From assembly GCA_037446725.1 (NCBI GenBank), contig JBBIIC010000007.1:47291-111290 (forward strand): a stretch of DNA of 64,000 nucleotides, read 5' to 3'. The position numbers and the translations under genes are program-made. This DNA is from JBBIIC01 sp037446725 (GTDB lineage: Bacteria; Actinomycetota; Coriobacteriia; Anaerosomatales; SLCP01). Position 1 is the first letter of the stretch. Every line of letters begins with the position of its first letter. The notes below the pieces were generated by a model. That model was not told where the DNA came from and did not search any database. It saw only the letters and a list, made by a program, of their open reading frames with translations. Positions 1-8,381 of this stretch are shown here, in pieces.

Positions 1-2
1 GT

Positions 3-125
3 GCCGGCGACGTGGTGCGCAGCGTGCTCAACCCCGGCAAGGCGCGCGAGGTCTTCGGCTGGGAGGCCCTCGTCCCGCTCGCAGCGGGTCTCGGCCCGAC
101 GTACCGGTGGTTCGCCTCGTCATGA
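3..125 (+). CDS. NAD-dependent epimerase/dehydratase, C-terminal end (partial)
   Basis: Only the last 40 codons are present and the gene begins before the window. The frame reads AGDVVRSVLNPGKAREVFGW and ends YRWFASS. This is the typical tail of UDP-glucose 4-epimerase-like extended SDR proteins (GD-x-R-x-x-x-D/N-x-x-KA-x-x-x-x-GW). The stop overlaps the next start (ATGA), so the two genes are probably co-transcribed. Exact substrate cannot be told from the tail. Confidence 0.6.
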   Translation, partial: AGDVVRSVLNPGKAREVFGWEALVPLAAGLGPTYRWFASS

Positions 126-688
126 GCGAGAGTGTCCGCACCGAAGCGGTGGCGCCGGAGGAGCTGGACCGCCTCTACCGGGCGAAGGCGCTTGCCGAGC
201 TGGCGGCCGCCGACCGGCTCGCACCCGGCTCGGATGCCGTGCGTTCGGGTGGTGACCCCTTCGCCGAGGTGTTCCTCGTCAAGGGGGAGCCCGGGCCCGC
301 GGAGGTCTCCGGTGGTGCCGCGCTCAGCGGGCCCGATGGCGAGGCCGCGCGCAAGGCGCTCGGTGCGCTGGGGTTCGACCCCGATTCGATCTTCGCAAGC
401 GTGGCACGCCCCGGGGCGGGCATCGAGCCTGCGCTGCTTCGCGAGCGCCTCGTGATGCAGGTCGAGGCGGTCGACCCCTGGGTGGTGTTGGCGCTTGACG
501 TCGTCGCCGCGGCCGAGGTGAGCGCGGCGTTCAACCTCGGAGGACTGGCGTTCGGCAGGCCGGTCTTTGCGGGCGGACGTCAGTTCGTCGCTGTCGACGG
601 ACTCGAGGCCTCGCTCGCCGATCCGGGGGCCAAGCGGCGGGTCTGGCAGCAGCTGCAGGTGCTTGAGATGCGTCCGCCGTCGTTGTGA
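122..688 (+). CDS. divergent uracil-DNA glycosylase-fold protein
   Basis: 188 aa. The start is chosen at the ATG overlapping the upstream stop (ATGA); an in-frame GTG at 107 is less likely. The order of elements follows family 4 uracil-DNA glycosylases: a GEPGPAE segment where GEAPG is expected, a GP-x-G-x-x-L-like helix, a Gly-Phe-Asp-Pro strand (GLxRxxVYITN position), then a helix and an LALD strand in place of the IVxLG strand. The iron-sulfur cysteines of family 4 and the usual catalytic motif residues are missing. It is therefore either a highly divergent enzyme or a non-catalytic member of the superfamily. The fold assignment is an inference from motif order; nothing in the neighbourhood confirms it. 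Confidence 0.4.
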   Translation: MSESVRTEAVAPEELDRLYRAKALAELAAADRLAPGSDAVRSGGDPFAEVFLVKGEPGPAEVSGGAALSGPDGEAARKALGALGFDPDSIFASVARPGAGIEPALLRERLVMQVEAVDPWVVLALDVVAAAEVSAAFNLGGLAFGRPVFAGGRQFVAVDGLEASLADPGAKRRVWQQLQVLEMRPPSL

Positions 689-715
689 TGCATCGACGCC
701 AGCCGGGAGGTCGCT

Positions 716-904
716 CTAGGCATCCTCGATCTCGGCGATGGCGCCCATCGGGCAGACCTCCATGCATGCCGCGCAACCGGTGCAGTCATCGTCGTTGACC
801 GGCTCGACAACGTCGCCCACGAGCTCGAGCACGCCTTCCGGGCACTCATCTACGCAGATTCCGCAGGCGGAACACTCGTCCTCTTCGATGACAGGTCGGG
901 GCAT
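716..904 (-). CDS. 2[4Fe-4S] ferredoxin
   Basis: 62 aa, acidic. Two complete clusters are visible: CSACGICVDECP and CTGCAACMEVCP (C-x2-C-x2-C-x3-CP twice). It is therefore a small bacterial-type dicluster electron carrier acting in the cytoplasm, used by anaerobic oxidoreductases. It is transcribed alone on the minus strand, facing away from the heat-shock block. The ATG start has a GAGGAGG-like site just upstream on the minus strand (905-916). Length and motif spacing are normal for the family. Confidence 0.93.
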   Translation of the reverse strand: MPRPVIEEDECSACGICVDECPEGVLELVGDVVEPVNDDDCTGCAACMEVCPMGAIAEIEDA

Positions 905-1081
905 GGATCCTCCTCGTACAGGTTCGGTCGGTCGGGCCGCAGGGTCCCTGGGTTCTGCCGTACCTTAGCGAGGGTCGGCCGCTCTGTAAAGCGTGCTGCC
1001 GTGACGGGACAGCCAGCGCGTCGTGTGCGCTACAGTCGGGGTGCACGACGGCTGTGTGCGATCCCTCGGGAAGGCGCCCCG

Positions 1082-1294
1082 ATGATCACTCGTCCATCGC
1101 GCGGGCTCGCGTACCTTTCGAGCCTGGCGTTCCTGGCCCTGTTCACGGTGACACCGGTCGTCGCCGGTGCAACGGACAGCGGGACGCTCGTCGTTGCGGC
1201 GGACGCGGGCGGCGTACCCCTGACGCACGGCCTTGTGGCTACCGGATGCGCCGTCGTCGGAGCCGTCCTCAGAAGGTTCGGCCGCGCGACCTGA
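1082..1294 (+). CDS. small exported or membrane peptide, unknown
   Basis: 70 aa. The N terminus has basic residues (ITRPSR) followed by a hydrophobic stretch and an AGA-like signal-peptidase site near residue 30. A second hydrophobic patch lies near the C terminus, ending in RRFGR. The ribosome site is only weak (GGGAAGG). A clear intrinsic terminator follows directly (1325-1351), which supports a real transcription unit. I do not recognise the family; it may be a secreted peptide or a two-helix membrane peptide. Confidence 0.4.
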   Translation: MITRPSRGLAYLSSLAFLALFTVTPVVAGATDSGTLVVAADAGGVPLTHGLVATGCAVVGAVLRRFGRAT

Positions 1295-1324
1295 TTCCCG
1301 TGTACCTCGTCGATCGCCTGCGTG

Positions 1325-1351
1325 CGCCCGCGCTCCACGTGCGGGCGTTTT
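1325..1351 (+). terminator. intrinsic terminator before the dnaK promoter
   Basis: Perfect 7-bp stem CGCCCGC (1325-1331) / GCGGGCG (1341-1347), 9-nt loop, followed directly by TTTT. It separates the small upstream unit from the dnaK promoter region. Confidence 0.75.
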
Positions 1352-1392
1352 CATTGCGCCCTGTCCGGGTATACACCAGATGCTGTAGAAAA

Positions 1393-1422
1393 CTTGACAA
1401 TAAAGGACTCAGATTCTAGCAT
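1393..1422 (+). promoter_or_regulatory. dnaK promoter with HAIR-like HspR operator
   Basis: A promoter TTGACA (1394-1399), 17-bp spacer, TAGCAT (1417-1422) lies 80 bp before dnaK. Overlapping the -35 element is CTTGACA-N7-ACTCAGA (1393-1413). It matches the actinobacterial HAIR operator CTTGAGT-N7-ACTCAAG at 10 of 14 positions with exact spacing. The HspR gene is the fourth gene of this operon, so an autoregulatory loop is expected: DnaK-HspR would block the -35 under non-stress conditions. The sequence match is seen; binding is inferred. Confidence 0.75.
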
Positions 1423-1502
1423 CTTCGATGCGCCGCCACAGGCGGCCCGAACAGACGAGATCGCCTCCTCGAGGAGGCGGAAGAACGAAAGGAGACCCAG
1501 AG

Positions 1503-3410
1503 ATGGGCAAGGTCATCGGAATCGACCTCGGCACCACGAATTCGGCTGTCGCCGTGCTCGAGGGCGGGGAGCCAGGCGTCATCATCAACGCGGAGGGCGA
1601 TCGCACGACGCCTTCCGTCGTCGCGTTTCGCAAGGACGGCGAGCGCGTGGTAGGCAAGGCTGCGAAGAACCAGGCGATCACCAACCCCGAGAACACCATC
1701 ACCTCGATCAAGCGCTTCATCGGCCGCAAGTTCGAGGAGACCGAGTCGGAGCGCAAGACCATCGCCTACAACGTCAAGAAGGGCAAGGACGGCCGGACCA
1801 ACGTCGACGTAGAGGGTAAGACCTACACGCCCGAGGAGATCTCGGCGTTCGTGCTGCAGAAACTCAAGGCTGATGCCGAGGCCTACCTCGGCGAGAAGGT
1901 GACCGAGGCGGTCATCACCGTTCCCGCGTACTTCAACGATATGCAGCGCCAGGCCACCAAGGACGCCGGCAAGATCGCCGGCCTTGAGGTCAAGCGCATC
2001 ATCAACGAGCCCACTGCCGCGGCGCTCGCCTACGGCCTGGACAAGGGTGACCAGTCGCAGACCATCCTCGTCTTCGACCTGGGAGGCGGCACCTTCGACG
2101 TGTCCATCCTGGACCTCGGCGAAGGGGTGTTCGAGGTCAAGTCGACCTCGGGCGACAACCACCTCGGCGGAGACGACTGGGACCAGCGCGTCATCGACTG
2201 GCTCGCCGACAAGTTCAAGGCCGACCAGGGCATCGACCTGCGTGCCGACAAGATGGCGCTTCAGCGCCTCAAGGAGGCCGCCGAGAAGGCGAAGATGGAG
2301 CTCTCGACCACCCAGACGACGCAGATCAACCTGCCGTTCGTCACGGCCGACGCCTCCGGGCCCAAGCACCTCGACTACACGCTCACGCGTGCCGAGTTCC
2401 AGAAGGTCACGAGCGACTTGCTCGACCGGTGCAAGAAGCCGGTAGAGACGGCGATCAAGGACGCGGGCATCAAGGCGTCCGAGATCGACCACGTCATCCT
2501 CGTGGGCGGCTCGACCCGCATGCCGGCGGTTGTCGAGATGGTCAAGACCATCACGGGCAAGGACCCGCACAAGGGCGTCAATCCCGATGAGGTCGTTGCG
2601 GTCGGGGCCGCGATCCAGGGCGGCGTGCTCGCGGGCGATGTGAAGGACATCCTGCTCCTCGACGTTACCCCGCTCTCGCTCGGCGTCGAGACCCTCGGTG
2701 GCGTGATGACGCGCATGATCGAGCGCAACACCACCATCCCGACGCGCAAGACCGAGACGTACACGACCGCCGCCGACGGGCAGACCTCTGTGGAGATCCA
2801 TGTCCTGCAGGGTGAGCGCGAGATGGCCGCCGACAACAAGACGCTCGGCAAGTTCAACCTCATGAACATCCCGGCGGCCCCCCGCGGCATCCCGCAGATC
2901 GAGGTCACGTTCGACATCGACGCCAACGGCATCGTTAACGTGTCGGCCAAGGACAAGGGCACCGGCCAGGAACAGAAGATCACCATATCCGGCACGACCG
3001 CACTCTCCGACGAAGAGGTCGATCGCATGGTGACCGACGCCGAGGCGCACGCCGATGAGGATCGCCGCAAGAAGGAGGCCGCCGAGGCGCGCAACACCGC
3101 GGACACGCTCGTCTACAGCACCGAGAAGACAATCTCGGACCTTGGCGACAAGGTGCCGGAGGAGACCAAGACCGCGTGCGAGGAGGCCATCGCCGAGGTC
3201 AAGTCCGCCATGGAGGGCGAGGACGTGGAGGCCATCAAGGCCGCGACCGACAAGCTCCAGCAGGCCGGCTACAAGCTCGCCGAGATCGTCTACGCCGAGG
3301 CGCAGGCCGAGGCGGATACCGGCGAGGGCGGCGAAGGGGCGCCCGAAAGCGACGAGGAGGAGGTCGTCGAGGCGGACTACGAGGTCGTTGACGAGAGCGA
3401 GGACAAGTAG
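1503..3410 (+). CDS. dnaK: chaperone DnaK (Hsp70)
   Basis: 635 aa, normal length. The N terminus GKVIGIDLGTTNSAVAVLEG is the Hsp70 phosphate-1 loop. Further ATPase motifs (VFDLGGGTFDVSIL, GGSTRMP) are intact, followed by the substrate-binding domain and an acidic tail ending EVVDESEDK. ATP-driven holdase/foldase in the cytoplasm, working with GrpE and DnaJ encoded next. It is preceded by GAAAGGAG eight bases before the ATG. First gene of the dnaK-grpE-dnaJ-hspR operon, controlled by the HAIR-like element at 1393-1413. Confidence 0.98.
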   Translation: MGKVIGIDLGTTNSAVAVLEGGEPGVIINAEGDRTTPSVVAFRKDGERVVGKAAKNQAITNPENTITSIKRFIGRKFEETESERKTIAYNVKKGKDGRTNVDVEGKTYTPEEISAFVLQKLKADAEAYLGEKVTEAVITVPAYFNDMQRQATKDAGKIAGLEVKRIINEPTAAALAYGLDKGDQSQTILVFDLGGGTFDVSILDLGEGVFEVKSTSGDNHLGGDDWDQRVIDWLADKFKADQGIDLRADKMALQRLKEAAEKAKMELSTTQTTQINLPFVTADASGPKHLDYTLTRAEFQKVTSDLLDRCKKPVETAIKDAGIKASEIDHVILVGGSTRMPAVVEMVKTITGKDPHKGVNPDEVVAVGAAIQGGVLAGDVKDILLLDVTPLSLGVETLGGVMTRMIERNTTIPTRKTETYTTAADGQTSVEIHVLQGEREMAADNKTLGKFNLMNIPAAPRGIPQIEVTFDIDANGIVNVSAKDKGTGQEQKITISGTTALSDEEVDRMVTDAEAHADEDRRKKEAAEARNTADTLVYSTEKTISDLGDKVPEETKTACEEAIAEVKSAMEGEDVEAIKAATDKLQQAGYKLAEIVYAEAQAEADTGEGGEGAPESDEEEVVEADYEVVDESEDK

Positions 3411-3412
3411 TC

Positions 3413-3982
3413 ATGCGCAGGGAGCCGCGCGACATGGAAGAGGTCCCGCTGGACCCCGAGCTCGAGAGCGACTTGGGCGCTGAGCTCGAGATGCGCGGCG
3501 ATCGTATGGCGGCGGAGCTCGAGGAGGCGCGCGAGGAAGCGGCGCGCAACCTCGAGGCGGCGCAGCGGACGCAGGCGGAGTTCGAGAACTTCCGAAAGCG
3601 GATGGTGCGCGATCACGCCGATGCGGTCAAGCGGGCCGGCGAGCGCATCGTCGCCCACCTGCTGCCGGTCGTCGACAACCTCGAGCGGGCGATCGATCAC
3701 GTCACCGCCGGCGGGGACAGGGGTGACCTGCTCTCCGGGGTCGAGATGGTCCGCGGTCAGCTGCTCGACGTCCTCGCCAAGGAGGGTGTGGAGCAGATCG
3801 ACCCGTTCGGGCAGCTGTTCGACGCACTCAAGCACCAGGCGGTCGGCCAGAAGGAAGACCCGGAGGTGCCCGAGGGTACGGTCGTCGAGGTCTACCAGAA
3901 GGGTTACGACATGCATGGGCGGACGATCCGCTCGGCGATGGTCGTGGTCTCGACCGGAGGGCCTGCATCTCCGGGGAAGTGA
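3413..3982 (+). CDS. grpE: nucleotide exchange factor GrpE
   Basis: 189 aa. A charged N-terminal region and long coiled coil (EELEEAREEAARNLEAAQR) lead into the FENFRKRMVRD segment and the conserved LLPVVDNLERAI. The C-terminal beta domain has VVEVYQKGYDMHGRTIRSAMVVVS. This is the DnaK-binding wing found across GrpE. It releases ADP from DnaK. It starts 2 nt after the dnaK stop, so translation is probably coupled. Confidence 0.97.
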   Translation: MRREPRDMEEVPLDPELESDLGAELEMRGDRMAAELEEAREEAARNLEAAQRTQAEFENFRKRMVRDHADAVKRAGERIVAHLLPVVDNLERAIDHVTAGGDRGDLLSGVEMVRGQLLDVLAKEGVEQIDPFGQLFDALKHQAVGQKEDPEVPEGTVVEVYQKGYDMHGRTIRSAMVVVSTGGPASPGK

Positions 3983-3991
3983 GCGTGACGC

Positions 3992-5110
3992 ATGCCGGCG
4001 ACGAAGAACTACTACGACATACTCGGTGTGAAGAAGGACGCCTCGGCTGATGAGATCAAGAAGGCGTTTCGCCGGCTCGCGCGCAAGCACCATCCCGACG
4101 CGGGTGGCTCCGAGGAGAAGTTCAAGGAGCTCAACGAGGCGTACGAGGTGCTCTCGGACGCCGAGAAGCGCACACAATACGATCAATACGGCCAGTACTT
4201 CGGTGGCAACGTCCCGCCGGGTGCCGGTGCCCCGGGCGGAGCCGGGTGGCCCGGGGGCGGAGGCTTCAGCTACCAGCAGGTCGACCTCGGAGATCTCGGG
4301 GACGTCTTCGGCAGCATGTTCGGCGGAGGCTTCGGAGGGGCGACGCGCACGCAGGGGCGCCAAGCCCGTCGCGGTCGCGACCTGACCTACGAGCTGACGC
4401 TCGACTTCGACGAGGCGCTCGAGGGCGTGTCGACCAAGGTCGACGTTCAGCGCTCGGAGACCTGCGCGACGTGCAAGGGTTCGGGGGCGAAGCCCGGCAC
4501 CTCGCCGACCACCTGTCCGAGCTGCAACGGCTCCGGACACGTGAGCCAGGGCCAGGGGCTGTTCGGCATCTCGCGGACATGCCCGCGCTGCGGCGGGACC
4601 GGAACCGTCATCGAGCAACCCTGTACGACGTGCAAGGGCAAGGGTCGCGTGGTTCGCGTGAAGCCGGTGACGGTGAACGTGCCTCCCGGCGTGACCGACG
4701 GCGGCAAGCTGCGTTTCAAGGGCAAGGGCGAGCCCGGACAGGCGGGTGGCCCGGCCGGCGACCTGTACGTGGTCACCCACATCCGTCCGCACCCGTACTA
4801 CACGCGGGACGGGGCCGACGTGGTCATGGAGCTGCCAGTCTCGATCGCCGAGGCCGCACTCGGCACCGAGGTCACGATCCCGGTCCCAGGCGGCGGCAAG
4901 GTCAAACTGAAGGTCGCCCCCGGGGCCCAGGACGGCAAGGTGCACCGCATCTCGGGCAAGGGCGCGCCGAAGCTCAGGGGCAAGGGCAAGGGAGACTTGA
5001 AGGTGCGGACGAAGGTCGTGGTGCCCGAGGAGCTCACGGCCGAGCAGAAAGAACTCCTGAACCGCTTCGCATCGTCGCGCGATGACGATCTGCGGGCGCA
5101 CTTCAGGTAG
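3992..5110 (+). CDS. dnaJ: co-chaperone DnaJ (Hsp40, type I)
   Basis: 372 aa. The J domain is at residues 1-70 with the HPD motif in RKHHPDAG, followed by a Gly-rich linker. Four zinc-finger repeats are present (CATCKGSG, CPSCNGSG, CPRCGGTG, CTTCKGKG), then the C-terminal substrate-binding beta domains. It stimulates DnaK ATPase and delivers clients. It lies 9 nt after grpE in the same operon. All four CxxCxGxG repeats are complete, so this is full DnaJ1-type rather than CbpA. Confidence 0.97.
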   Translation: MPATKNYYDILGVKKDASADEIKKAFRRLARKHHPDAGGSEEKFKELNEAYEVLSDAEKRTQYDQYGQYFGGNVPPGAGAPGGAGWPGGGGFSYQQVDLGDLGDVFGSMFGGGFGGATRTQGRQARRGRDLTYELTLDFDEALEGVSTKVDVQRSETCATCKGSGAKPGTSPTTCPSCNGSGHVSQGQGLFGISRTCPRCGGTGTVIEQPCTTCKGKGRVVRVKPVTVNVPPGVTDGGKLRFKGKGEPGQAGGPAGDLYVVTHIRPHPYYTRDGADVVMELPVSIAEAALGTEVTIPVPGGGKVKLKVAPGAQDGKVHRISGKGAPKLRGKGKGDLKVRTKVVVPEELTAEQKELLNRFASSRDDDLRAHFR

Positions 5111-5123
5111 GAAGGAGGCGAGC

Positions 5124-5522
5124 GTGGCCGCACGTCAGGACAGAGACGACCGCACGAGGCCGCTCTACATGATCAGCGTGGCGGCCGAGCTCGCGGGCAT
5201 GCACCCGCAGACGCTCCGCATATACGAACGTCGCCGCCTCGTCTCGCCGCAGCGCTCGGCGGGCAACACGCGGCTGTACTCGCAGGCCGACGTCGACCGG
5301 CTCCGGCTGATCCAGCAGCTCACACAGGTCGAGGGCATCAACCTCTCCGGTGTCGAGCGGATCCTCGAGCTCGAGCGCGAGGTGGTGCGGTTGCGCGAGG
5401 AGACCGAGCGGCTGCGCCGCCAGGCCGAGCAGCTGCGCGCGCGCGCGGGCGAGATGGCGCGTGCCGAGTGCGCGACGGGCATCGTCATGGTGCGCAGCGG
5501 AGTGCTCGCACGGAGGTCGTGA
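5124..5522 (+). CDS. hspR: MerR-family heat-shock repressor HspR
   Basis: 132 aa. The GTG start at 5124 is preceded by GGAAGGAGG. The MerR-type winged helix reads RPLYMISVAAELAGMHPQTL, then YERRRLVSPQRS. A leucine-rich coiled coil follows (ILELEREVVRLREETERLRR). HspR represses the dnaK operon by binding HAIR sites with DnaK as co-repressor in Streptomyces and Mycobacterium; here the gene closes the same operon. The C terminus is short and lacks further domains. Confidence 0.93.
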   Translation: MAARQDRDDRTRPLYMISVAAELAGMHPQTLRIYERRRLVSPQRSAGNTRLYSQADVDRLRLIQQLTQVEGINLSGVERILELEREVVRLREETERLRRQAEQLRARAGEMARAECATGIVMVRSGVLARRS

Positions 5523-5724
5523 TGGGCGCGTTCACCCGATGGCTCGAAGGCGTGCACCGGGGCGAGATCCCCGGCGGCCCGCTTTGAATGCTTGCGGCCT
5601 GGGTGTGGTCACGCCTGAAGCCGGAGAGCACGAGCGGCCCGAGTTGACGGGTGAAGCGGTGACGCCCGGGTGGCGTCAAGGGAAGTGATGTGACGGCGCA
5701 AGGCGCCGTGGAGGTAGTGAGGAC

Positions 5725-8313
5725 ATGAGACTCGACAGACTGACGGTCAAAGCGCAGGAGGCTCTGGAGGCCGCGCAAGGCGTGGCCGACGACGCGTCCT
5801 CGCAAGTCATAGAACCGGAGCACCTGCTCAAGACGCTGCTCGACGCAGCCGAGGGCATCGTGCGGCCCATCGTGCAGAAGGTGGGCGCCGACGCCGACGC
5901 TCTCGAATCGCAGGTGAGCGCCGCCATCGAGCGCGCGCCGAAGGTGAGCGGCGCCGGCATCGGGCAGGCGGGAGTAGGGCCGCGCCTGTCGAGCGTGCTC
6001 TCGGACGCGTTCAAGCAGGCCGAGAAGCTGAAAGACGCCTACGTCTCGACCGAGCACCTGCTGCTCGCGCTCGCCGCGGACGCCGGCGAGGCCGGCCGGC
6101 TGCTGCAAGACGCCGGCGTGACGCAGGCCCGCCTGCTCGAAGCGCTCGAGGAGCTGCGCGCCGGCGCGCGCGTGACCGACCAGAACCCCGAGGCGCAGTT
6201 CCAGGCGCTCGAGCGGTTCAGCCGCAACCTCACCGATGCCGCGCGCGACGGCAGACTCGACCCGGTCATCGGCCGGACCGAGGAGATCCGTCGCGTCATC
6301 CAGGTTCTCTCGCGGCGCACCAAGAACAACCCCGTGCTCATCGGCGAACCAGGCACCGGCAAGACCGCGATCGTCGAGGGGCTCGCTCAGCGCATCGTAG
6401 CGGGCGACGTGCCGAGCAGCCTGCGCGACAAGGACGTCGTCGCACTCGACCTCGGCGCGATGGTGGCCGGCGCGAAGTACCGCGGCGAGTTCGAGGACCG
6501 CCTGAAGGCGGTGCTGCGCGAGATCGAGCAGGCCGAGGGTCGCCTCATCCTGTTCATCGACGAGCTGCACACGCTCGTCGGCGCGGGAGCCGCCGAGGGC
6601 TCGATGGACGCGTCCAACATGCTCAAGCCCGCGCTCGCCCGCGGCGAGCTGCACGCCATCGGTGCAACGACGCTCGACGAGTACCGCAAGCACATCGAGA
6701 AGGACGCGGCGCTCGAACGGCGCTTCCAGCCGGTGTTCGTCGGCGAGCCGAGCGCGGAGGACACCATCGCCATCCTGCGCGGCCTGAAGGAGAAATACGA
6801 GGTGCACCACGGCGTGCGCATCACCGACAGCGCCATCGTGGCGGCCGCCACGCTCTCCGACCGCTACATCACCGACCGCTTCCTGCCGGACAAGGCCATC
6901 GACCTTGTGGACGAGGCGGCCAGCCGCCTGCGCATCGAGCTTGACTCGGCACCCACCGAGATCGACGCGCTCGACCGCCAGCTGCGCCAGCTCCAGATCG
7001 AAGAGGCGGCGCTCCAGAAGGAGACCGACGCTGCGAGCGCAGAGCGTCTCGACACGCTTCGTGGCGAGATGGCGGAGCTCAACGAGAAGCTCTCGGGACT
7101 CAAAGCCCGCTGGGACAGCGAGAAAGCGATCATCACCGACGTGCAGCGATTCAAAGCCGAGCTCGACGAGGCGAAGATCGACTCCGAGCGTGCCGAGCGC
7201 GAGGGCGACCTGCAGCGCGCCGCCGAGATCCGCTACGGGCGTATCCCGGAACTGGAGCGCGCGCTCGAGGAGGCCGATGGGCGGCTCCGCGACCTGCAGG
7301 CGGGTGCCGCGATGCTCAAGGAGGAGGTCACCGAGGAGGAGATCGCCGAGGTCGTCGCGTCGTGGACCGGCGTGCCGGTGAGCAAGCTCGTGGAAGGCGA
7401 GATGGCCAAGCTCGCGCACCTCGAGGAGCTGCTGCACGAGCGCGTGGTCGGCCAGGACGAGGCGGTTGCCGCCGTTTCGGCAGCCATCCGGCGTTCACGC
7501 GCGGGGCTCTCCGACCCCGACCGGCCCATCGGCTCGTTCATCTTCATGGGCCCGACCGGCGTGGGCAAGACCGAGCTCGCCCGCGCGCTCGCCGAGTTCC
7601 TCTTCGACGACGAGCGCTCGATGGTGCGCATCGACATGAGCGAGTACATGGAGAAGTTCAGCGTGCAGCGGCTCATCGGAGCGCCTCCGGGTTACGTCGG
7701 CTACGAGGAAGGCGGGCAGCTGACCGAGGCGGTCAGGCGCCGGCCCTACAGCGTCGTGCTCTTCGACGAGATCGAGAAAGCTCACCCGGACGTCTTCAAC
7801 GTGCTGCTCCAGGTGCTCGACGACGGGCGCCTGACCGACGGCCAGGGCCGCATCGTGGGTTTCAGGAACACGATCATCATCATGACGAGCAACGTCGGCT
7901 CGCAGTTCATCCAGGAGTTCGCGCGCGCCGGCACCGACGAGGCGACGATGAAGACCGCGGTCGAGGACGCGCTCCGGCAGACGTTCCGGCCCGAGTTTCT
8001 CAACCGGATCGACGACATCGTGCTCTTCCATGCGCTCTCGATGGACGACATCGCGAAGATCGTCGACATCCAGCTCGCCAAGGTGCGCGAGCGGCTGGCC
8101 GAGCGCTCGGTCACCCTTCAGGTCGCACCGGCCGCGGTGGAGCGTATTGCGCTCGACGGCTTCGACCCGGTCTTCGGTGCTCGTCCGCTCAAGCGTGTCA
8201 TCCAGCGTGAAGTTGTTGATCGCGTAGCGAAGGCTCTCATAGAAGGCGGACTGACCGAGGGCTCGACCGTGACCGTCGATGTCGGCGAGAGCGGAGAGAT
8301 AGAGGTCCGGTAG
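5725..8313 (+). CDS. clpB: disaggregase ClpB
   Basis: 862 aa. The two Clp-N repeats begin MRLDRLTVKAQEALEAAQ. AAA-1 carries Walker A GEPGTGKTA and Walker B LFIDELH. The middle coiled-coil domain occupies roughly residues 405-525, which distinguishes ClpB from ClpA/C. AAA-2 carries GPTGVGKTE. It extracts and refolds aggregated proteins with DnaKJE. It sits 202 bp after hspR. I found no clear HAIR element in that gap, so it may depend on read-through from the dnaK operon or on an unrecognised promoter. Confidence 0.97.
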   Translation: MRLDRLTVKAQEALEAAQGVADDASSQVIEPEHLLKTLLDAAEGIVRPIVQKVGADADALESQVSAAIERAPKVSGAGIGQAGVGPRLSSVLSDAFKQAEKLKDAYVSTEHLLLALAADAGEAGRLLQDAGVTQARLLEALEELRAGARVTDQNPEAQFQALERFSRNLTDAARDGRLDPVIGRTEEIRRVIQVLSRRTKNNPVLIGEPGTGKTAIVEGLAQRIVAGDVPSSLRDKDVVALDLGAMVAGAKYRGEFEDRLKAVLREIEQAEGRLILFIDELHTLVGAGAAEGSMDASNMLKPALARGELHAIGATTLDEYRKHIEKDAALERRFQPVFVGEPSAEDTIAILRGLKEKYEVHHGVRITDSAIVAAATLSDRYITDRFLPDKAIDLVDEAASRLRIELDSAPTEIDALDRQLRQLQIEEAALQKETDAASAERLDTLRGEMAELNEKLSGLKARWDSEKAIITDVQRFKAELDEAKIDSERAEREGDLQRAAEIRYGRIPELERALEEADGRLRDLQAGAAMLKEEVTEEEIAEVVASWTGVPVSKLVEGEMAKLAHLEELLHERVVGQDEAVAAVSAAIRRSRAGLSDPDRPIGSFIFMGPTGVGKTELARALAEFLFDDERSMVRIDMSEYMEKFSVQRLIGAPPGYVGYEEGGQLTEAVRRRPYSVVLFDEIEKAHPDVFNVLLQVLDDGRLTDGQGRIVGFRNTIIIMTSNVGSQFIQEFARAGTDEATMKTAVEDALRQTFRPEFLNRIDDIVLFHALSMDDIAKIVDIQLAKVRERLAERSVTLQVAPAAVERIALDGFDPVFGARPLKRVIQREVVDRVAKALIEGGLTEGSTVTVDVGESGEIEVR

Positions 8314-8333
8314 CGCCGGGCAGCGGGAAGCAA

Positions 8334-8375
8334 GACAACGAAATAGTTGTACTGACAACAGAATAGTTGTACAAT
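8334..8375 (+). promoter_or_regulatory. tandem operator and promoter of the HEPN/MNT pair
   Basis: Two near-identical 19-bp units (8334-8352 and 8354-8372, 17 of 19 identical) lie head-to-tail with a 20-bp period. Each holds an inverted repeat ACAAC-N6-GTTGT. Overlapping them is TTGTAC (8347-8352), 17-bp spacer, TACAAT (8370-8375). Transcription should start about 7 nt after the -10 element, at or next to the ATG at 8382. The units are natural binding sites for the XRE domain encoded by the first gene. Confidence 0.65.
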
Positions 8376-8381
8376 CCGGGC

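Noticed and set aside
1416..3050. Long reading frame on the minus strand opposite dnaK (also opposite mfd, clpB and others)
   Set aside because: High-GC codon bias creates long antisense frames. The translations have no recognisable domain, and the plus-strand genes are full-length conserved proteins.
5437..5450. Alternating GC run in hspR as a possible special DNA structure
   Set aside because: Runs of GCGC are frequent in this high-GC coding DNA and here encode ordinary Arg/Ala codons in a coiled coil.
5522..5587. 21-codon frame MGAFTRWLEGVHRGEIPGGPL overlapping the hspR stop
   Set aside because: Short, has no ribosome site of its own and contains a 6-bp hairpin (5557-5574) that is as likely to be a weak terminator. 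No second copy or context supports it.
8367..8381. TTG start giving five extra residues to the HTH-MNT protein
   Set aside because: It lies inside the operator and -10 element, so it would not be on the transcript; ATG 8382 begins the XRE domain properly.
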